This document shows, piece after piece, positions 1 to 9,559 of a DNA stretch of 64,000 bases. The notes below the pieces were generated by a model. That model saw nothing but the letters and a program-made list of their open reading frames with translations. It did no database searches and had not been told where the DNA came from. This DNA is from Bradyrhizobium zhanjiangense (GTDB lineage Bacteria > Pseudomonadota > Alphaproteobacteria > Rhizobiales > Xanthobacteraceae): NCBI RefSeq assembly GCF_004114935.1, contig NZ_CP022221.1, forward strand, positions 6,779,001 to 6,843,000, in the 5' to 3' direction. Both the position numbers and the translations under genes were made by a program. The number at the start of each line of letters is the position of its first letter. Positions within the stretch are counted from its first letter, which is position 1.

Positions 1-19
1 CAGAGAACTCACGAATCAT
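1..19 (-). CDS. 5' end of an unidentified gene (truncated by window edge)
   Basis: An ATG on the minus strand at position 19 follows an AGGAG ribosome-binding sequence and opens a frame of six codons (MIREFS) before the window ends. It lies 9 bp after the stop of the receiver-cyclase gene, in the same direction, so it is probably the next gene of that operon. Too little is visible to assign a function. Confidence 0.4.
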
Positions 20-28
20 GACGGACTC

Positions 29-1279
29 CTATTCCAGTTGCATGCGAATGCCCTTGGCGCCGTTGAGCAGGCGTCTTAGGTGAAAGCCGGCCAGGGGATC
101 ATCGGCGTGCATGCCGACCAGCGCAGCAAAGGCCGGCATAGCGGCGGCATCGCCGGCCTCCATCTTGGCGAAAGCCTCCGAATATAGTGCCGTCTCAGGC
201 GCTTCGAATTTGGCCTGCGGCAGCGGTTCGAACGCGCGCAGCGGCTCGCTGCGTCCGCGCAGCATCAGCTCGCCTATGGGGCGGCCTTGAAAGTTTTCGG
301 CCGACTTGGCGACGCTGGCGCTGACGCAAATGCGCGTTCCCAGATGCTTGTTGGCAGCCTCCAGCCGCGCCGCGATATTGATGGTGTCGCCGTAGGCGGT
401 GTAGTCGAAGAAGCGATTGCCGCCGAAATTGCCGACCAGCGCCGGGCCCGCATGCACGCCAATCCGCGTGGTCCCGAAATTCACGCCTCTCGCCCTCCAA
501 CGCGCCGAGAAGTCCTCCGCCCAGGCATCGAGATCGTGGGCGCAGGCGACCGCACGCGTCGCATAATCCGGCTGGTCCCCCGGCGCGTTGAAGAGCACCT
601 GAATCGCATCGCCGATGATTTTCGTGACCGTCCCCTCATGCGCGAAGACGATCTCGGTCATGCCGCCGACATACTCATTGAGGAGCTCGCCGAGCATCTG
701 GGGCGCCGCGCTCTCCACCAGCGACGTGAAGCCGGTGATGTCGGTGAAGATGGTCGCGACCTCGCGCCACTGCACGTCCATGCCGTCGCCGGCGACCTCC
801 GCCGCCAGGCGCCTGGCGATCTCCGGCGAGAAGAAGCGCGACAGCGACGCATGGGCGCGCTCGGCCTCCAGCTGGCGCCGCCGCACCTCGCGCAGCATCT
901 CGACGTGGCGAATGGTTTTATCGATCGTGGCTTCCAGGTCGGCGAAATCGATCGGCTTGGTCAGGAAGTCGAATGCGCCGCGGTTCATGGCGGTACGGAT
1001 GTTGCTCATGTCGCCATAGGCGGAGACGATGATGGTCGACTTCTTGTCCTCGGCCTCCTGGAGCTTCGCGAGCAGAGACAGTCCGTCCATCCTGGGCATG
1101 TTGATGTCGGAGACCACCATATCGACATGCGGATTCTGCTCGAGCGATTGCAGCGCCTCGAGGCCGTCGCGCGCGAACATGATATCGATGCGCCCCTCCC
1201 GGATCTGCCTGCGGAATTTTTGCAGGATCAGCGCCTCGAGGTCCGGCTCGTCATCGACGAAGAGGATGGTCGCAGTCAT
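29..1279 (-). CDS. Response regulator fused to class III adenylate/guanylate cyclase
   Basis: Predicted to make cAMP under phosphorelay control in the cytoplasm. Residues 1-120 are a receiver domain with the acidic pair D9/D10, the phospho-acceptor D58 in VSDINMP, and a conserved lysine in LTKPID. A linker helix leads to a class III cyclase domain (about residues 165-355). The metal-binding aspartates are in IFTDITGF and KIIGDAI, the lysine of TKIIGD and the aspartate of DYTAYGD favour ATP over GTP, and the transition-state Asn/Arg are in NIAARLE. The start overlaps the preceding receiver gene by ATGA, so the two are translationally coupled. The cognate kinase is probably the membrane histidine kinase encoded first in the operon. 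Confidence 0.9.
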   Translation of the reverse strand: MTATILFVDDEPDLEALILQKFRRQIREGRIDIMFARDGLEALQSLEQNPHVDMVVSDINMPRMDGLSLLAKLQEAEDKKSTIIVSAYGDMSNIRTAMNRGAFDFLTKPIDFADLEATIDKTIRHVEMLREVRRRQLEAERAHASLSRFFSPEIARRLAAEVAGDGMDVQWREVATIFTDITGFTSLVESAAPQMLGELLNEYVGGMTEIVFAHEGTVTKIIGDAIQVLFNAPGDQPDYATRAVACAHDLDAWAEDFSARWRARGVNFGTTRIGVHAGPALVGNFGGNRFFDYTAYGDTINIAARLEAANKHLGTRICVSASVAKSAENFQGRPIGELMLRGRSEPLRAFEPLPQAKFEAPETALYSEAFAKMEAGDAAAMPAFAALVGMHADDPLAGFHLRRLLNGAKGIRMQLE

Positions 1280-1665
1280 GCGGCTTGCTCGAGCCTCGTA
1301 TCGATCTCCTGCCGCAGCAGCGCAAAGTCGATCGGCTTGGTCAGGAGCCCGACGGCGCCGCGCTCGATCGCCTTGCGGCGCGTTTCGGCGTCGCCATAGG
1401 CAGTGATCATGATGACGGGAACGTCCGGATGCGCGGCACGTACCTTCGGCAGCATGTCGAGCCCGCTCATGCCGGGCATGTTGATGTCCGAGAGAATCAG
1501 GATCAGCGAGGGATCGCGAACCTCGGCGGCGCGCTTGAGTGCATCGGGCGCAGAGGACGCAAATTCCATCTGGAAGCGTCCCGCGCGCAGCTCCCGCCGG
1601 AACTGCTGCCGGAACAGCGCCTCGACGTCGGGCTCGTCATCGACGACCAGGATGTAAACGTTCAA
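1276..1665 (-). CDS. Single-domain response regulator (CheY-like)
   Basis: A 129-residue protein that is only a receiver domain: acidic residues D9/D10, phospho-acceptor D60 in LSDINMP, threonine in MITAYGD, and lysine in LTKPIDF. It has no output domain and so probably acts as a phosphate shuttle or protein-binding switch between the upstream kinase and the downstream cyclase. Its receiver closely resembles the receiver of that cyclase (both share the pattern VDDEPD.EAL..Q.FRR), suggesting duplication inside the operon. The start is TTG, overlapping the kinase stop as TTGA and preceded by GGAGACGAG, a good ribosome-binding site. Confidence 0.88.
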   Translation of the reverse strand: MNVYILVVDDEPDVEALFRQQFRRELRAGRFQMEFASSAPDALKRAAEVRDPSLILILSDINMPGMSGLDMLPKVRAAHPDVPVIMITAYGDAETRRKAIERGAVGLLTKPIDFALLRQEIDTRLEQAA

Positions 1666-4244
1666 GTCTCGTCTCCAGTAGTTCCGCCTGCCGCCATCGT
1701 GCGCGGCAGCGTGATGATGAATTCGGTGAATACACCGGGCTCGGTGTTCACGTCGATCGTGCCGCCGTGCTGCTTCACGACGATGTCATGGCTCATGGAA
1801 AGGCCGAGCCCGGTGCCCTCGCCGGCCGGCTTGGTGGTGAAGAAGGGATTGAACATCTTCTGCTTCACCTCGGGCGGAATCCCGGTACCGTTGTCGCGGA
1901 TCCGGATCTCGACCCTGTCGGCGAGGTTCTTCGTTGCCGCGCGCAAGGCCGGCTCGAACGCCTCGCCCGCGCTCTCCTTGCGCTTGGCAGTGGCATAGAA
2001 GCCGTTGGAGATCAGGTTGAGGAAGACGCGCGTGATCTCCTGCGGATAGATATCGACCATGCCGGCGGCCGGGTCGAGCTCGCGCTGAAGCGTGACGTTG
2101 AAGGCCGGTCTTTCGGCACGCGCGCCGTGGTAGGCCAGATTGAGGCTCTCCTCCACGACTGCATTGATATCCACCGCGCGATGCTCGCCGGAGCCCTCGC
2201 GCGAATGCAGCAGCATGTTCCTGACGATGGAATCGGCGCGCTTGCCGTGCTGCACCACCTTCTCGAGATTGGCCCTGAGCATGCCGGTCAGCTCGTCGAC
2301 CTCCTCCTTCGTCTTGCCATCGAGCGCGGCCGACTGCAGGGTCTCCTTGAGCTCGTCGATCAGCTCGGTCGACACCGCGGAGAAGTTGTTGACGAAATTG
2401 AGCGGGTTCTTGATCTCGTGGGCGATGCCCGCCGTGAGCTGGCCGAGGGAGGCGAGCTTCTCGGTCTGGATCAGGCGGTCCTGGGCAGCGCGCAGATCGT
2501 CGAGCGACTGCGACAACTCTCTGGTCCGTTCCTGGACCTCTTCGAACAATCGGACATTCTCGATCGCGATAAGGGCCTGGTCTGCGAAGGTCGTAGCGAG
2601 TTCGATCTGCTTCGCGCTAAACGGCCGCACCTCGTGCCTTGTCAGAACGAACACCCCGATCGGTGCTCCCTCTCGAAGCAAGGGCACACCCAGCATCGTA
2701 CGCACGTTGGCGCGCCTTCGGGCGGACGAGGGCGCATATTCCGGATCGGCCTGCACATCCGGGACATGAACCGTCTTGCCATCGAGCAGCGTGCGGCCGA
2801 CCACACTTCCCCGTTCAGGTACAGAGGCGAATGTCCGAAGCTTGTTTTCCTGTTCCGCGTCGAGTCCGCAGCTTGCCGCCAAATAGAAAACGCCATCGTT
2901 GGGCCGGAAAATCGTCCCCTCGTCCGCGTCACACAAGCGAGCTGCCGAGCCAACAAGCGTGTTCAGCACGGCTTGCAGGTCGAACGCCGAACGGCTGATG
3001 ACTTTCAACACGTCGGCGGTCGCAGTCTGCTGCTGCAGGGACTCGCTCAATTCCGCTGTGCGCCGTTCGACCTTGTTTTCGAGGTCGGCATAAGATTCCT
3101 GCAAGCGCGCGCCCATCTCGTTGAACTGGTTGGCGAGGCCTTCGAGTTCGTCGCCGGTCTTGATCGAGATGCGCTGGGAGAAGTCGCCGCCGCCGATCCG
3201 CTCGGCGCCGCTGCGCAGCGCCTGGATCGGCCCGACCATGCGGCGCGCGAGAAAGATCCCCGCAAGCACCGCGAAAATCGAAGCCGCCAGCAGCACGATC
3301 GCGAGCCGCTGCAACGAGGCATAAAGCGCGGCATAGGCCTCCTCGACAGGAAGCTCTACGAACATGGTCCAGCCCAGCGGCGCGATCGGGGCCGATGCGG
3401 TCAACACCTTCTGCCCCTGGATATTGCGCGCTTCGGGAAGCGCGTCGGAGGTGGGGCCACTGCCGGCCTGCGCGGCGCGCACTTGCGCAAGACCCGACAT
3501 GTCGGTGTTGCGTAGGACCAGGCTGATATCGGGATGCGCGATCAGGCGCCCTTCCGGTCCGACCACATAGGCATGCCCGTGCTCGCCGACCTTGATTTGC
3601 GACACGACGTCCCAGATCAGCTTGAGATTGACCTCGGCGATGCTGACGCCGGCATCTTTGCGCGCGCCGCCCAGCGCCAGCGTCATGTAGGGCTCGGACT
3701 CCCGGCGGAAATAGACCGGCCCGTAATAGATCTTGTGTGCGAGCGCCTCGGTGAATTTCGGATCGCTCGACAGGTCGATCCCGCTGTCGACAGAGTTCAT
3801 CGCCAGCCGCGAGACGCGCAACCGCTCCTTGCCGGTCGAATCCACCTGGGCGAGCTCGGTGACGGCAGGCACTTGGCGGAGCAGCCGCAGCGCGTCGAAG
3901 CGGCGCTGCTCGATCGAGCCCCCCGACCAGGGCAGTTGCGTGGTCCAGCCGAGCTGGCTCTCGATCTCCTTGACGAACTGGCCAATCTTGGCCGCGGCTG
4001 CCTCGGCCTGCTCGTGCTGGACCCGGATCAGCGAGGCCTTGTGCTCACGATAATAGAAGAAGACCTCGAACAGGCCGTTGGCGAGCAGCGCGACGGCGAC
4101 CACTGCCACGAACAGCGCGACATATTTGGTGAACAGCCGGGTCCTGATGCCGCGGCCCGCCGCTTCGCCGGACGCGCCCTCCCCCGGCGCCGCGCTCGGC
4201 AGCGTCCTGGCTTGCGGGGTGTCGGGATGGAGGGAAAGGCTCAT
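1662..4244 (-). CDS. Membrane sensor histidine kinase with Cache-like, HAMP and GAF domains
   Basis: An 860-residue kinase. After a short cytoplasmic N-terminus comes a membrane segment (about residues 35-55), an extracytoplasmic Cache-like sensor region (about 60-300, with the pattern VGEHGHAYVVGPEGRLIAHP), and a second membrane segment. HAMP (pattern RRMVGPIQALRSGAERIGGGDF) and GAF (about 420-570) domains follow, then a coiled coil and the kinase core. The H box is GIAHEIKNPLNF, the N box FLNLISNGFYA, and the G boxes DNGTGI and GTGLGLSMS. The ATG at 4244 is chosen because the frame upstream runs into the terminator of the neighbouring efflux operon. It heads a coupled operon with two receiver genes. 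The ligand is unknown. Confidence 0.88.
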   Translation of the reverse strand: MSLSLHPDTPQARTLPSAAPGEGASGEAAGRGIRTRLFTKYVALFVAVVAVALLANGLFEVFFYYREHKASLIRVQHEQAEAAAAKIGQFVKEIESQLGWTTQLPWSGGSIEQRRFDALRLLRQVPAVTELAQVDSTGKERLRVSRLAMNSVDSGIDLSSDPKFTEALAHKIYYGPVYFRRESEPYMTLALGGARKDAGVSIAEVNLKLIWDVVSQIKVGEHGHAYVVGPEGRLIAHPDISLVLRNTDMSGLAQVRAAQAGSGPTSDALPEARNIQGQKVLTASAPIAPLGWTMFVELPVEEAYAALYASLQRLAIVLLAASIFAVLAGIFLARRMVGPIQALRSGAERIGGGDFSQRISIKTGDELEGLANQFNEMGARLQESYADLENKVERRTAELSESLQQQTATADVLKVISRSAFDLQAVLNTLVGSAARLCDADEGTIFRPNDGVFYLAASCGLDAEQENKLRTFASVPERGSVVGRTLLDGKTVHVPDVQADPEYAPSSARRRANVRTMLGVPLLREGAPIGVFVLTRHEVRPFSAKQIELATTFADQALIAIENVRLFEEVQERTRELSQSLDDLRAAQDRLIQTEKLASLGQLTAGIAHEIKNPLNFVNNFSAVSTELIDELKETLQSAALDGKTKEEVDELTGMLRANLEKVVQHGKRADSIVRNMLLHSREGSGEHRAVDINAVVEESLNLAYHGARAERPAFNVTLQRELDPAAGMVDIYPQEITRVFLNLISNGFYATAKRKESAGEAFEPALRAATKNLADRVEIRIRDNGTGIPPEVKQKMFNPFFTTKPAGEGTGLGLSMSHDIVVKQHGGTIDVNTEPGVFTEFIITLPRTMAAGGTTGDET

Positions 4245-4320
4245 CCCTCGGAACCTAGCAAGAAGACCGGACCTTGTCTCTCGCAAGCGCGGGAACGGAC
4301 TCTTGCTGGAGCCGAGAACG

Positions 4321-4348
4321 AAAAAGGGCGGCAACCCATTGCCGCCCT
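4321..4348 (-). terminator. Rho-independent terminator of the RND efflux operon
   Basis: A perfect 10-bp stem (AGGGCGGCAA with TTGCCGCCCT) with a 4-base loop is followed on the minus strand by a run of five T. It begins about 20 bp after the stop codon of the pump gene and separates it from the kinase operon. Confidence 0.9.
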
Positions 4349-4369
4349 CTGGATTCGCTCGGATGGGCC

Positions 4370-7300
4370 TCAGGTCGGCCGCAGGGCCTTGTCGGAGCCG
4401 AGGTCGAGATCGGCCACCTGCTTGTTCCGCTCCGAATCGGCCGCCGCGCGATGGTCGGTCGCCAGCACCACGTAGACCGCCGGCAGCACGAACAGCGTGA
4501 ACAGCGTGCCGATCGACATGCCGGCGACGACGACCAGACCGATCGAGAAGCGGCTGGCCGCGCCCGCGCCGGTCGCGGTCAGGAGCGGGATCAGGCCCGT
4601 CACCATCGCGGCCGTGGTCATCAGGATCGGCCGCAGGCGGATGCGGGCCGACATCTCGATGGCCGAGCGGCGGTCGAGCCGCTCGTTGACCTGGAGCTCG
4701 TTGGCGAACTCCACCATCAGGATGCCGTGCTTGGTGATCAGGCCGACCAGGGTGAGCAGGCCGACCTGGGTGTAGATGTTCATCGTCGCCGCGCCGAAGA
4801 ACAGCGGGATCAGCGCACCGACGATCGCCATCGGCACCGAGATCATGATGACCAGCGGGTCACGCAAGCTCTCGAACTGCGCGGCCAGCACCAGGAAGAT
4901 GATGATCAGCGCGAAGCCGAAGGTGATGGCGAGCTGGTTGCCTTCCTGCACGTATTGCCTGCTATCGGCCAAATAGTCGTGACTGAAGCCTTGCGGCAGC
5001 TTTTTGGCCTCGCCTTCGAGGAAGTCGACCGCCGCACCAACGGTCACGCCGGGCATGGGCACGGCCGAGAACGTCGCCGAGTTCAACTGATTATAATGCG
5101 TCAGCGAATTTGGGTCGGTCTTGGTCTCGATCGACACCACCGTCGACAGCGGGAGCTGCTGACCGGTGTTGGTCGTCACATAGTAGCCGCCGAGCGATTC
5201 CGGCGACAGACGCTTGCCGCGTGGCACCTGCGGGATCACCTGGTAGGAGCGGCCCTCGAGGTTGAAGCGGTTGATGTAGTTGCCGCCAAGCAGCACCGCG
5301 AGCGTAGAGCCGAGGTTCTGCATGTTGACGCCGAGGTCCTGCGCCTTGGTGCGGTCGATCGTGACCTTCACGTTCGGCTGGTTGTAGGCGAGGTCGCTGT
5401 CGGAGACGATGAACATGCCGCTCTTGCGCGCGGCGTCCTTCAGCTTCTCCATCTGCTCATAGACCGTCTGGAAGCCGGCGGTGGAATTGATCACCATCTG
5501 AATCGGCAGACCACCCGGTCCGCCCGGCAGCGGCGGCAGGTTGAAGGCGAAGGCCTGCACGCCCTCGATCTTTGAGAGCTCGGCCTGCACCAGCGGCTTC
5601 AGCTGGATCGACGAACGCTTGCGCTCGTCCCAGGGCTTCAAGAGCATGCCGGCGATGCCGCCCTGCGGGCCGTTGATGCCGTTCAGCACGAAACGCAGAT
5701 CGGTCTCGGGGAATTTCTGGAATTCCTTGTCGAGCTTCTCGCCATAGAAATCGACATAGTCGATGTTGGCGTATTTCGGCGCCTTGGTCACCGCAAACAC
5801 GATGCCCTGGTCTTCCTCCGGCGCCAGCTCCTTCGAGGTGTGCATGTAGAGGAAGCCGACCAGGCCGAGGATCGTCACCGCGAACAGGCCGGTGATCGCC
5901 TTGTAGTCCAACGAGCGATCGAGCTTGCGCCCGTACCACCGCGTGATCGCACCGAACACCCGGTTCACGAGCTTGGCGAAGCGGCCCTCTTCGGTGTTCT
6001 TCAGCAGCACCGAGCACATCATCGGCGACAGCGTCAGCGCGATCACGCCCGACACGATCACCGAGCCCGCGAGGGTGAACGCGAATTCGCGGAACAGCGA
6101 ACCGGTGAGACCGCCAAGGAAGCCGATCGGCGCGTACACGGCGGCGAGCGTGATGGTCATCGAGATGACCGGCCCGACAATTTCGCGCGCGCCCTGCAGC
6201 GACGCCTGGACCGGCGTCTTGCCCTCCTCCAGATGGCGGTGGATGTTCTCCACCACGACGATGGCGTCGTCGACCACAAGGCCGATCGCGAGCACCATCG
6301 CGAGCAGGGTCAGGAGGTTGAAGCTGAAGCCCAACGCCAGCATCAGGGTGCAGACGCCGATCATCGACAGCGGGATGGTGACGACGGGAATGATCACCGA
6401 GCGGAGCGAGGCGAGGAACAGGAAGATGACCACGATCACGATGATCACGGCTTCGCCCAGCGTCTTCTCCACCTCGTCGATTGAGGATTGGATGAACTTG
6501 GTCGAGTCGTAGGCGACCTTCATCTTCATCGACGGGGGCAAATTGCGTTCGAGCTCAGGGAACAGCGCGCGCACGCCCTTGACCAGCGTCAGCGGATTGC
6601 CCTGCGGCGTTGCCTGCACGCCGATGAAGATCGCGTGCTCGCCGTTGAAGGCAACGCTCGCATCGGTGCTCTGGGCCGCAAGTTCGACGGTGGCGATGTC
6701 CTCCATCCGCACGAAGCCGCCGTCCTTGGCCTTGACGATCATCTTCTTGAACTGGTTGACGTCGGTCAGGCCCGTATTCGTCGAGACGTTCGAGACGATG
6801 AGATAGCCCTTGGCCTGGCCCGCCGCAGACTGGAAGTTGTTGGCAGTGATCGCGGCGGCGACGTCGGCCGGTGACACATTGCGGCCGGCCATCTTCACGG
6901 GATCAAGCCACAGCCGCATCGCGAAGGTCTGACCACCAAGAATGTCGGCCGAGGCCACGCCGTCGACGGTCGACAGCACCGGCTGCACCACGCGCGTCAG
7001 ATAATCCGAGATCGCCGAGCCCGATAGCTCCTCGGACGAGAAGCCGAGATACATCACGGCCGTGGTCTGGCCCGTGGTCTTGGTGACGATCGGGTCGTTG
7101 GATTCTTTCGGGATCAGGTATTTGACCGAGTTCGTCTTGGCCAGCACCTCGGTGAGCGCCTGGTTCGGATCGAAGTTCAGCTTGATGTAGACCTGGATCG
7201 TCGAGGTGCCGAGCACCGAGGACGAGGTGATGTAGTCGACGCCCTCGGCGGAAGCGACCGCCTGCTCGATCGGCGTCGTGATGAAGCCCTGGATCAGGTC

Positions 7301-7468
7301 CGCGGATGCGCCGGGATAGACGGTCGTGATGTTGATGACCGTGTTCGATAGCTTGGGATATTGCCGGATCGGCAGCACCATCGCCGCGCGCAAGCCGATC
7401 AGCAGGATCAGCAGGCTAACAACGACCGACAGGACCGGTCGCTTGATGAAAATGTCGGTAAAGGCCAT
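4370..7468 (-). CDS. RND-family multidrug efflux pump, inner-membrane subunit
   Basis: A 1032-residue HAE1-type RND transporter that uses the proton gradient to expel hydrophobic compounds through a tripartite complex. The N-terminus (MAFTDIFIKRPVLSVVVSLL) is the first membrane helix. The proton-relay aspartates are visible in the fourth transmembrane helix as GLVVDDAIVVVENI, and the length matches AcrB/MexB-type pumps with twelve membrane segments and two large periplasmic loops. It lies 69 bp downstream of its adaptor and ends at a strong terminator. No outer-membrane channel gene is nearby, so the pump probably borrows a TolC-type protein encoded elsewhere. The substrate cannot be told from sequence. 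Confidence 0.95.
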   Translation of the reverse strand: MAFTDIFIKRPVLSVVVSLLILLIGLRAAMVLPIRQYPKLSNTVINITTVYPGASADLIQGFITTPIEQAVASAEGVDYITSSSVLGTSTIQVYIKLNFDPNQALTEVLAKTNSVKYLIPKESNDPIVTKTTGQTTAVMYLGFSSEELSGSAISDYLTRVVQPVLSTVDGVASADILGGQTFAMRLWLDPVKMAGRNVSPADVAAAITANNFQSAAGQAKGYLIVSNVSTNTGLTDVNQFKKMIVKAKDGGFVRMEDIATVELAAQSTDASVAFNGEHAIFIGVQATPQGNPLTLVKGVRALFPELERNLPPSMKMKVAYDSTKFIQSSIDEVEKTLGEAVIIVIVVIFLFLASLRSVIIPVVTIPLSMIGVCTLMLALGFSFNLLTLLAMVLAIGLVVDDAIVVVENIHRHLEEGKTPVQASLQGAREIVGPVISMTITLAAVYAPIGFLGGLTGSLFREFAFTLAGSVIVSGVIALTLSPMMCSVLLKNTEEGRFAKLVNRVFGAITRWYGRKLDRSLDYKAITGLFAVTILGLVGFLYMHTSKELAPEEDQGIVFAVTKAPKYANIDYVDFYGEKLDKEFQKFPETDLRFVLNGINGPQGGIAGMLLKPWDERKRSSIQLKPLVQAELSKIEGVQAFAFNLPPLPGGPGGLPIQMVINSTAGFQTVYEQMEKLKDAARKSGMFIVSDSDLAYNQPNVKVTIDRTKAQDLGVNMQNLGSTLAVLLGGNYINRFNLEGRSYQVIPQVPRGKRLSPESLGGYYVTTNTGQQLPLSTVVSIETKTDPNSLTHYNQLNSATFSAVPMPGVTVGAAVDFLEGEAKKLPQGFSHDYLADSRQYVQEGNQLAITFGFALIIIFLVLAAQFESLRDPLVIMISVPMAIVGALIPLFFGAATMNIYTQVGLLTLVGLITKHGILMVEFANELQVNERLDRRSAIEMSARIRLRPILMTTAAMVTGLIPLLTATGAGAASRFSIGLVVVAGMSIGTLFTLFVLPAVYVVLATDHRAAADSERNKQVADLDLGSDKALRPT

Positions 7469-7537
7469 CGCGGCGATCTCGATTTCTATGTCTCAAGAGG
7501 CGTGATCCGGCCGAGCCGGATCACGTGAATGTATTTG

Positions 7538-8731
7538 TCAGTAGCGCGGCGGCTGCGCCGGGATTGCCGGGGCCGGATCGGTCGAGATCGACACCGCCGC
7601 GCCCGATTGCAGCTTGAGCTGGCCCACGGCGACGACCTTGTCGCCCGGCTTCAGGCCCTTGACGATCTCGACGCGACCTTCGACCCGGTTGCCGGTCTGC
7701 ACGAAGGTGCGCACCGCGGAGAGGCTGGTCTTGCCGTCCTCTTCCTTCTTCTCGGTGATCACGAACACCGAGTCGCCGTACAGCGTGTAGTCGACCGCCG
7801 TCTCCGGCACGGTGGTCACGGCCGGCTTGTCTGGCAACACCACCGTGGTGGTCACGAACATGCCCGGCTTCAGGATCCTCTCCGGATTGGCAATCGTTGC
7901 CTGCACGCGGATGTTGCGGGTGTCGGTCGAGATTTGCGGCTCGATCGTGGTGATCTTGCCCTCGAAGGTGCGGCCCGGATAGGCATCGACCTTCAACCGC
8001 ACAACCTGTCCAACCTTGAGGCTGCCGGAATCCTTTTCCGTCACCGTGAAGTTGGCCCAAAGCTCCGACAGATCGGTCAGCGACACGATGGCGGTGCCGG
8101 CCGTCAGATACTGGCCGACCTCGACCTTGCGCATGCCGAGATCGCCGGAGAACGGCGCGCGCACCAGCTTCTGCGAGATCAGCGCCTCGGTCTTGGCGAT
8201 GCCCGCCTGCGCCTGGTCGTAGGCGGCCTGCGCCTGGTCGACGGTCGCCTGCGGACCGAACTGACGCGAGGCCAGCTGCTTGGCGCGGTCGAGCGACAGC
8301 TGGGCGACGGTCGCCTGCGCCTTGTAGTTGGCGAGATCGCCCTGCTCGGGCGTGTCGAACAGCTGCACCAGCGGCGTGCCGGCTTCGACACGCGTACCTG
8401 GCTCGAACTTGATCTCGGTGACGCGACCGTTGACGTCGGCGGAGACGTCGACCTGGTGCACGGCGGCAAGGCCGCCGACCGCGGTGAGCAGGTTCGGCAC
8501 CACTTCGGACTTCGCCTCGGCGGCGCTGACGGCGACCGGCGGCGGCTTGTTGTTGGCGAAGAACTGCTTGATCATCTGGCCGCGGAAATAATTGAACCAG
8601 ACGAGACCACCGACGAGCACGGCCAGAAGCGTGCCGACGATGATGAACCAGCGCACCGGCCTGACCGGACGCTTGGGAGCCTTGTTGTCGATCGGTTGGC
8701 CCGAAATCTTGTGTTCGGCTACGATGTTCAT
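7538..8731 (-). CDS. RND efflux periplasmic adaptor (membrane fusion protein)
   Basis: A 397-residue adaptor bridging the pump to an outer-membrane channel. A single N-terminal membrane anchor (WFIIVGTLLAVLVGGLVWF) is followed by a lipoyl-like half motif (AAVHQVDVSADVNGRVTEI), a helical hairpin rich in Ala/Gln, the second lipoyl half (RAPFSGDLGMRKVEVGQYL), and beta-barrel and membrane-proximal domains. An upstream ATG at 8767 would overlap the tetR gene. The ATG at 8731 begins right after the tetR stop and is preferred. The gene is cotranscribed with tetR and the pump. Confidence 0.93.
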   Translation of the reverse strand: MNIVAEHKISGQPIDNKAPKRPVRPVRWFIIVGTLLAVLVGGLVWFNYFRGQMIKQFFANNKPPPVAVSAAEAKSEVVPNLLTAVGGLAAVHQVDVSADVNGRVTEIKFEPGTRVEAGTPLVQLFDTPEQGDLANYKAQATVAQLSLDRAKQLASRQFGPQATVDQAQAAYDQAQAGIAKTEALISQKLVRAPFSGDLGMRKVEVGQYLTAGTAIVSLTDLSELWANFTVTEKDSGSLKVGQVVRLKVDAYPGRTFEGKITTIEPQISTDTRNIRVQATIANPERILKPGMFVTTTVVLPDKPAVTTVPETAVDYTLYGDSVFVITEKKEEDGKTSLSAVRTFVQTGNRVEGRVEIVKGLKPGDKVVAVGQLKLQSGAAVSISTDPAPAIPAQPPRY

Positions 8732-8732
8732 G

Positions 8733-9434
8733 TCATGCACTTTCTGCAATTGCCGTCTTGCCGGCATCCGCCGCCTGATTGTGGCTCAGATGCGAAGCAA
8801 TTGCGGCGTCGTTAAGTCCGATACCCCTCAGGAGAAACTCACAGAGCTGCCGCTCCAGATCGTTTGCCTTACCGTAGGCGAGACAGGGCGCGGCTGGCAG
8901 CCTGGTCAGCGCCGCGGTCATCACCGAATGATGCGCGAACCAGAACAGGTTGAGCGGATCGCCAGTGCACGGCCGCGCGTCCCCGGCCGCAATCGCGCGC
9001 TCGAGCGAAGTGACGAAGACAGCCCCGATCAGCGTCTCGATCTTGGCGTAAAGCAAACGGGCGAATTCACCATCATCCAAATGGCTCGTAGCCATCAACC
9101 GCAGGCGCTGCGCCTCTTCCTGGTCGGGCCCGTCCGCGATCGCGAGGAAATGCTGGACCATGCCGCGGATCAGCTCGACCAGTGTAGCCGTCGATGGCTC
9201 CCGTTCGAGCAACTCCATCAGGGCCGGATCGGCCTCGCATTCGTCGCTCAGGATCTCGGCGTAGAGCGCCGCCTTGGACGGGAAATGCTTGAACAGCAAC
9301 GCCTCGGAAATGGCAGCGGCGGCCGCCACGCTCTTGGTCGTGGTGCCGTTATAGCCGTGTCGGGCAAAGCAGCGTTTCGCGGCACCGAGGATCAATTGAC
9401 GCCTCAGGTCGCTCGTCATACGCAATGAGCTCAT
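8733..9434 (-). CDS. TetR-family repressor of the RND efflux operon
   Basis: A 233-residue regulator with a TetR helix-turn-helix in the first 50 residues (RRQLILGAAKRCFARHGYNGTTTKSVAAAA, then ISEALLFKHFPSKAALYAEI) and a helical ligand-binding C-terminal domain. It is the first gene of a tetR-adaptor-pump operon, which fits autoregulated repression released by a pump substrate. The chosen ATG at 9434 lies immediately downstream of a perfect palindrome (9439-9454). A second ATG at 9419 is possible. Neither start has a strong ribosome-binding site. Confidence 0.88.
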   Translation of the reverse strand: MSSLRMTSDLRRQLILGAAKRCFARHGYNGTTTKSVAAAAAISEALLFKHFPSKAALYAEILSDECEADPALMELLEREPSTATLVELIRGMVQHFLAIADGPDQEEAQRLRLMATSHLDDGEFARLLYAKIETLIGAVFVTSLERAIAAGDARPCTGDPLNLFWFAHHSVMTAALTRLPAAPCLAYGKANDLERQLCEFLLRGIGLNDAAIASHLSHNQAADAGKTAIAESA

Positions 9435-9438
9435 GTTA

Positions 9439-9454
9439 GTGAGTAAGCACTCAC
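9439..9454. promoter_or_regulatory. Palindromic operator for the TetR repressor
   Basis: A perfect inverted repeat, GTGAGT-AAGC-ACTCAC, lies 5 bp upstream of the tetR start. Its size and its TGAGT/ACTCA arms fit known TetR-family operators of efflux operons. Binding here would block transcription of the whole operon. Binding itself is inferred. Confidence 0.7.
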
Positions 9455-9559
9455 CCACGCAGAAGTCAAGCAATATGTTGCATCGCAACCTCTGGATTCA
9501 GTGGAAACTGGCTAGAGTACACGGCGCACAGCAGAACGGGACGCCCGGCAAGGCTGGCC

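Noticed and set aside
1539..3515. Long open frame on the plus strand opposite the sensor kinase
   Set aside because: It is antisense to a gene with clear kinase motifs and has the Arg/His/Gln-rich composition of a high-GC shadow frame.
4245..4334. N-terminal extension of the sensor kinase from a TTG at 4334
   Set aside because: The start would lie inside the perfect terminator hairpin of the efflux operon; the ATG at 4244 is more credible.
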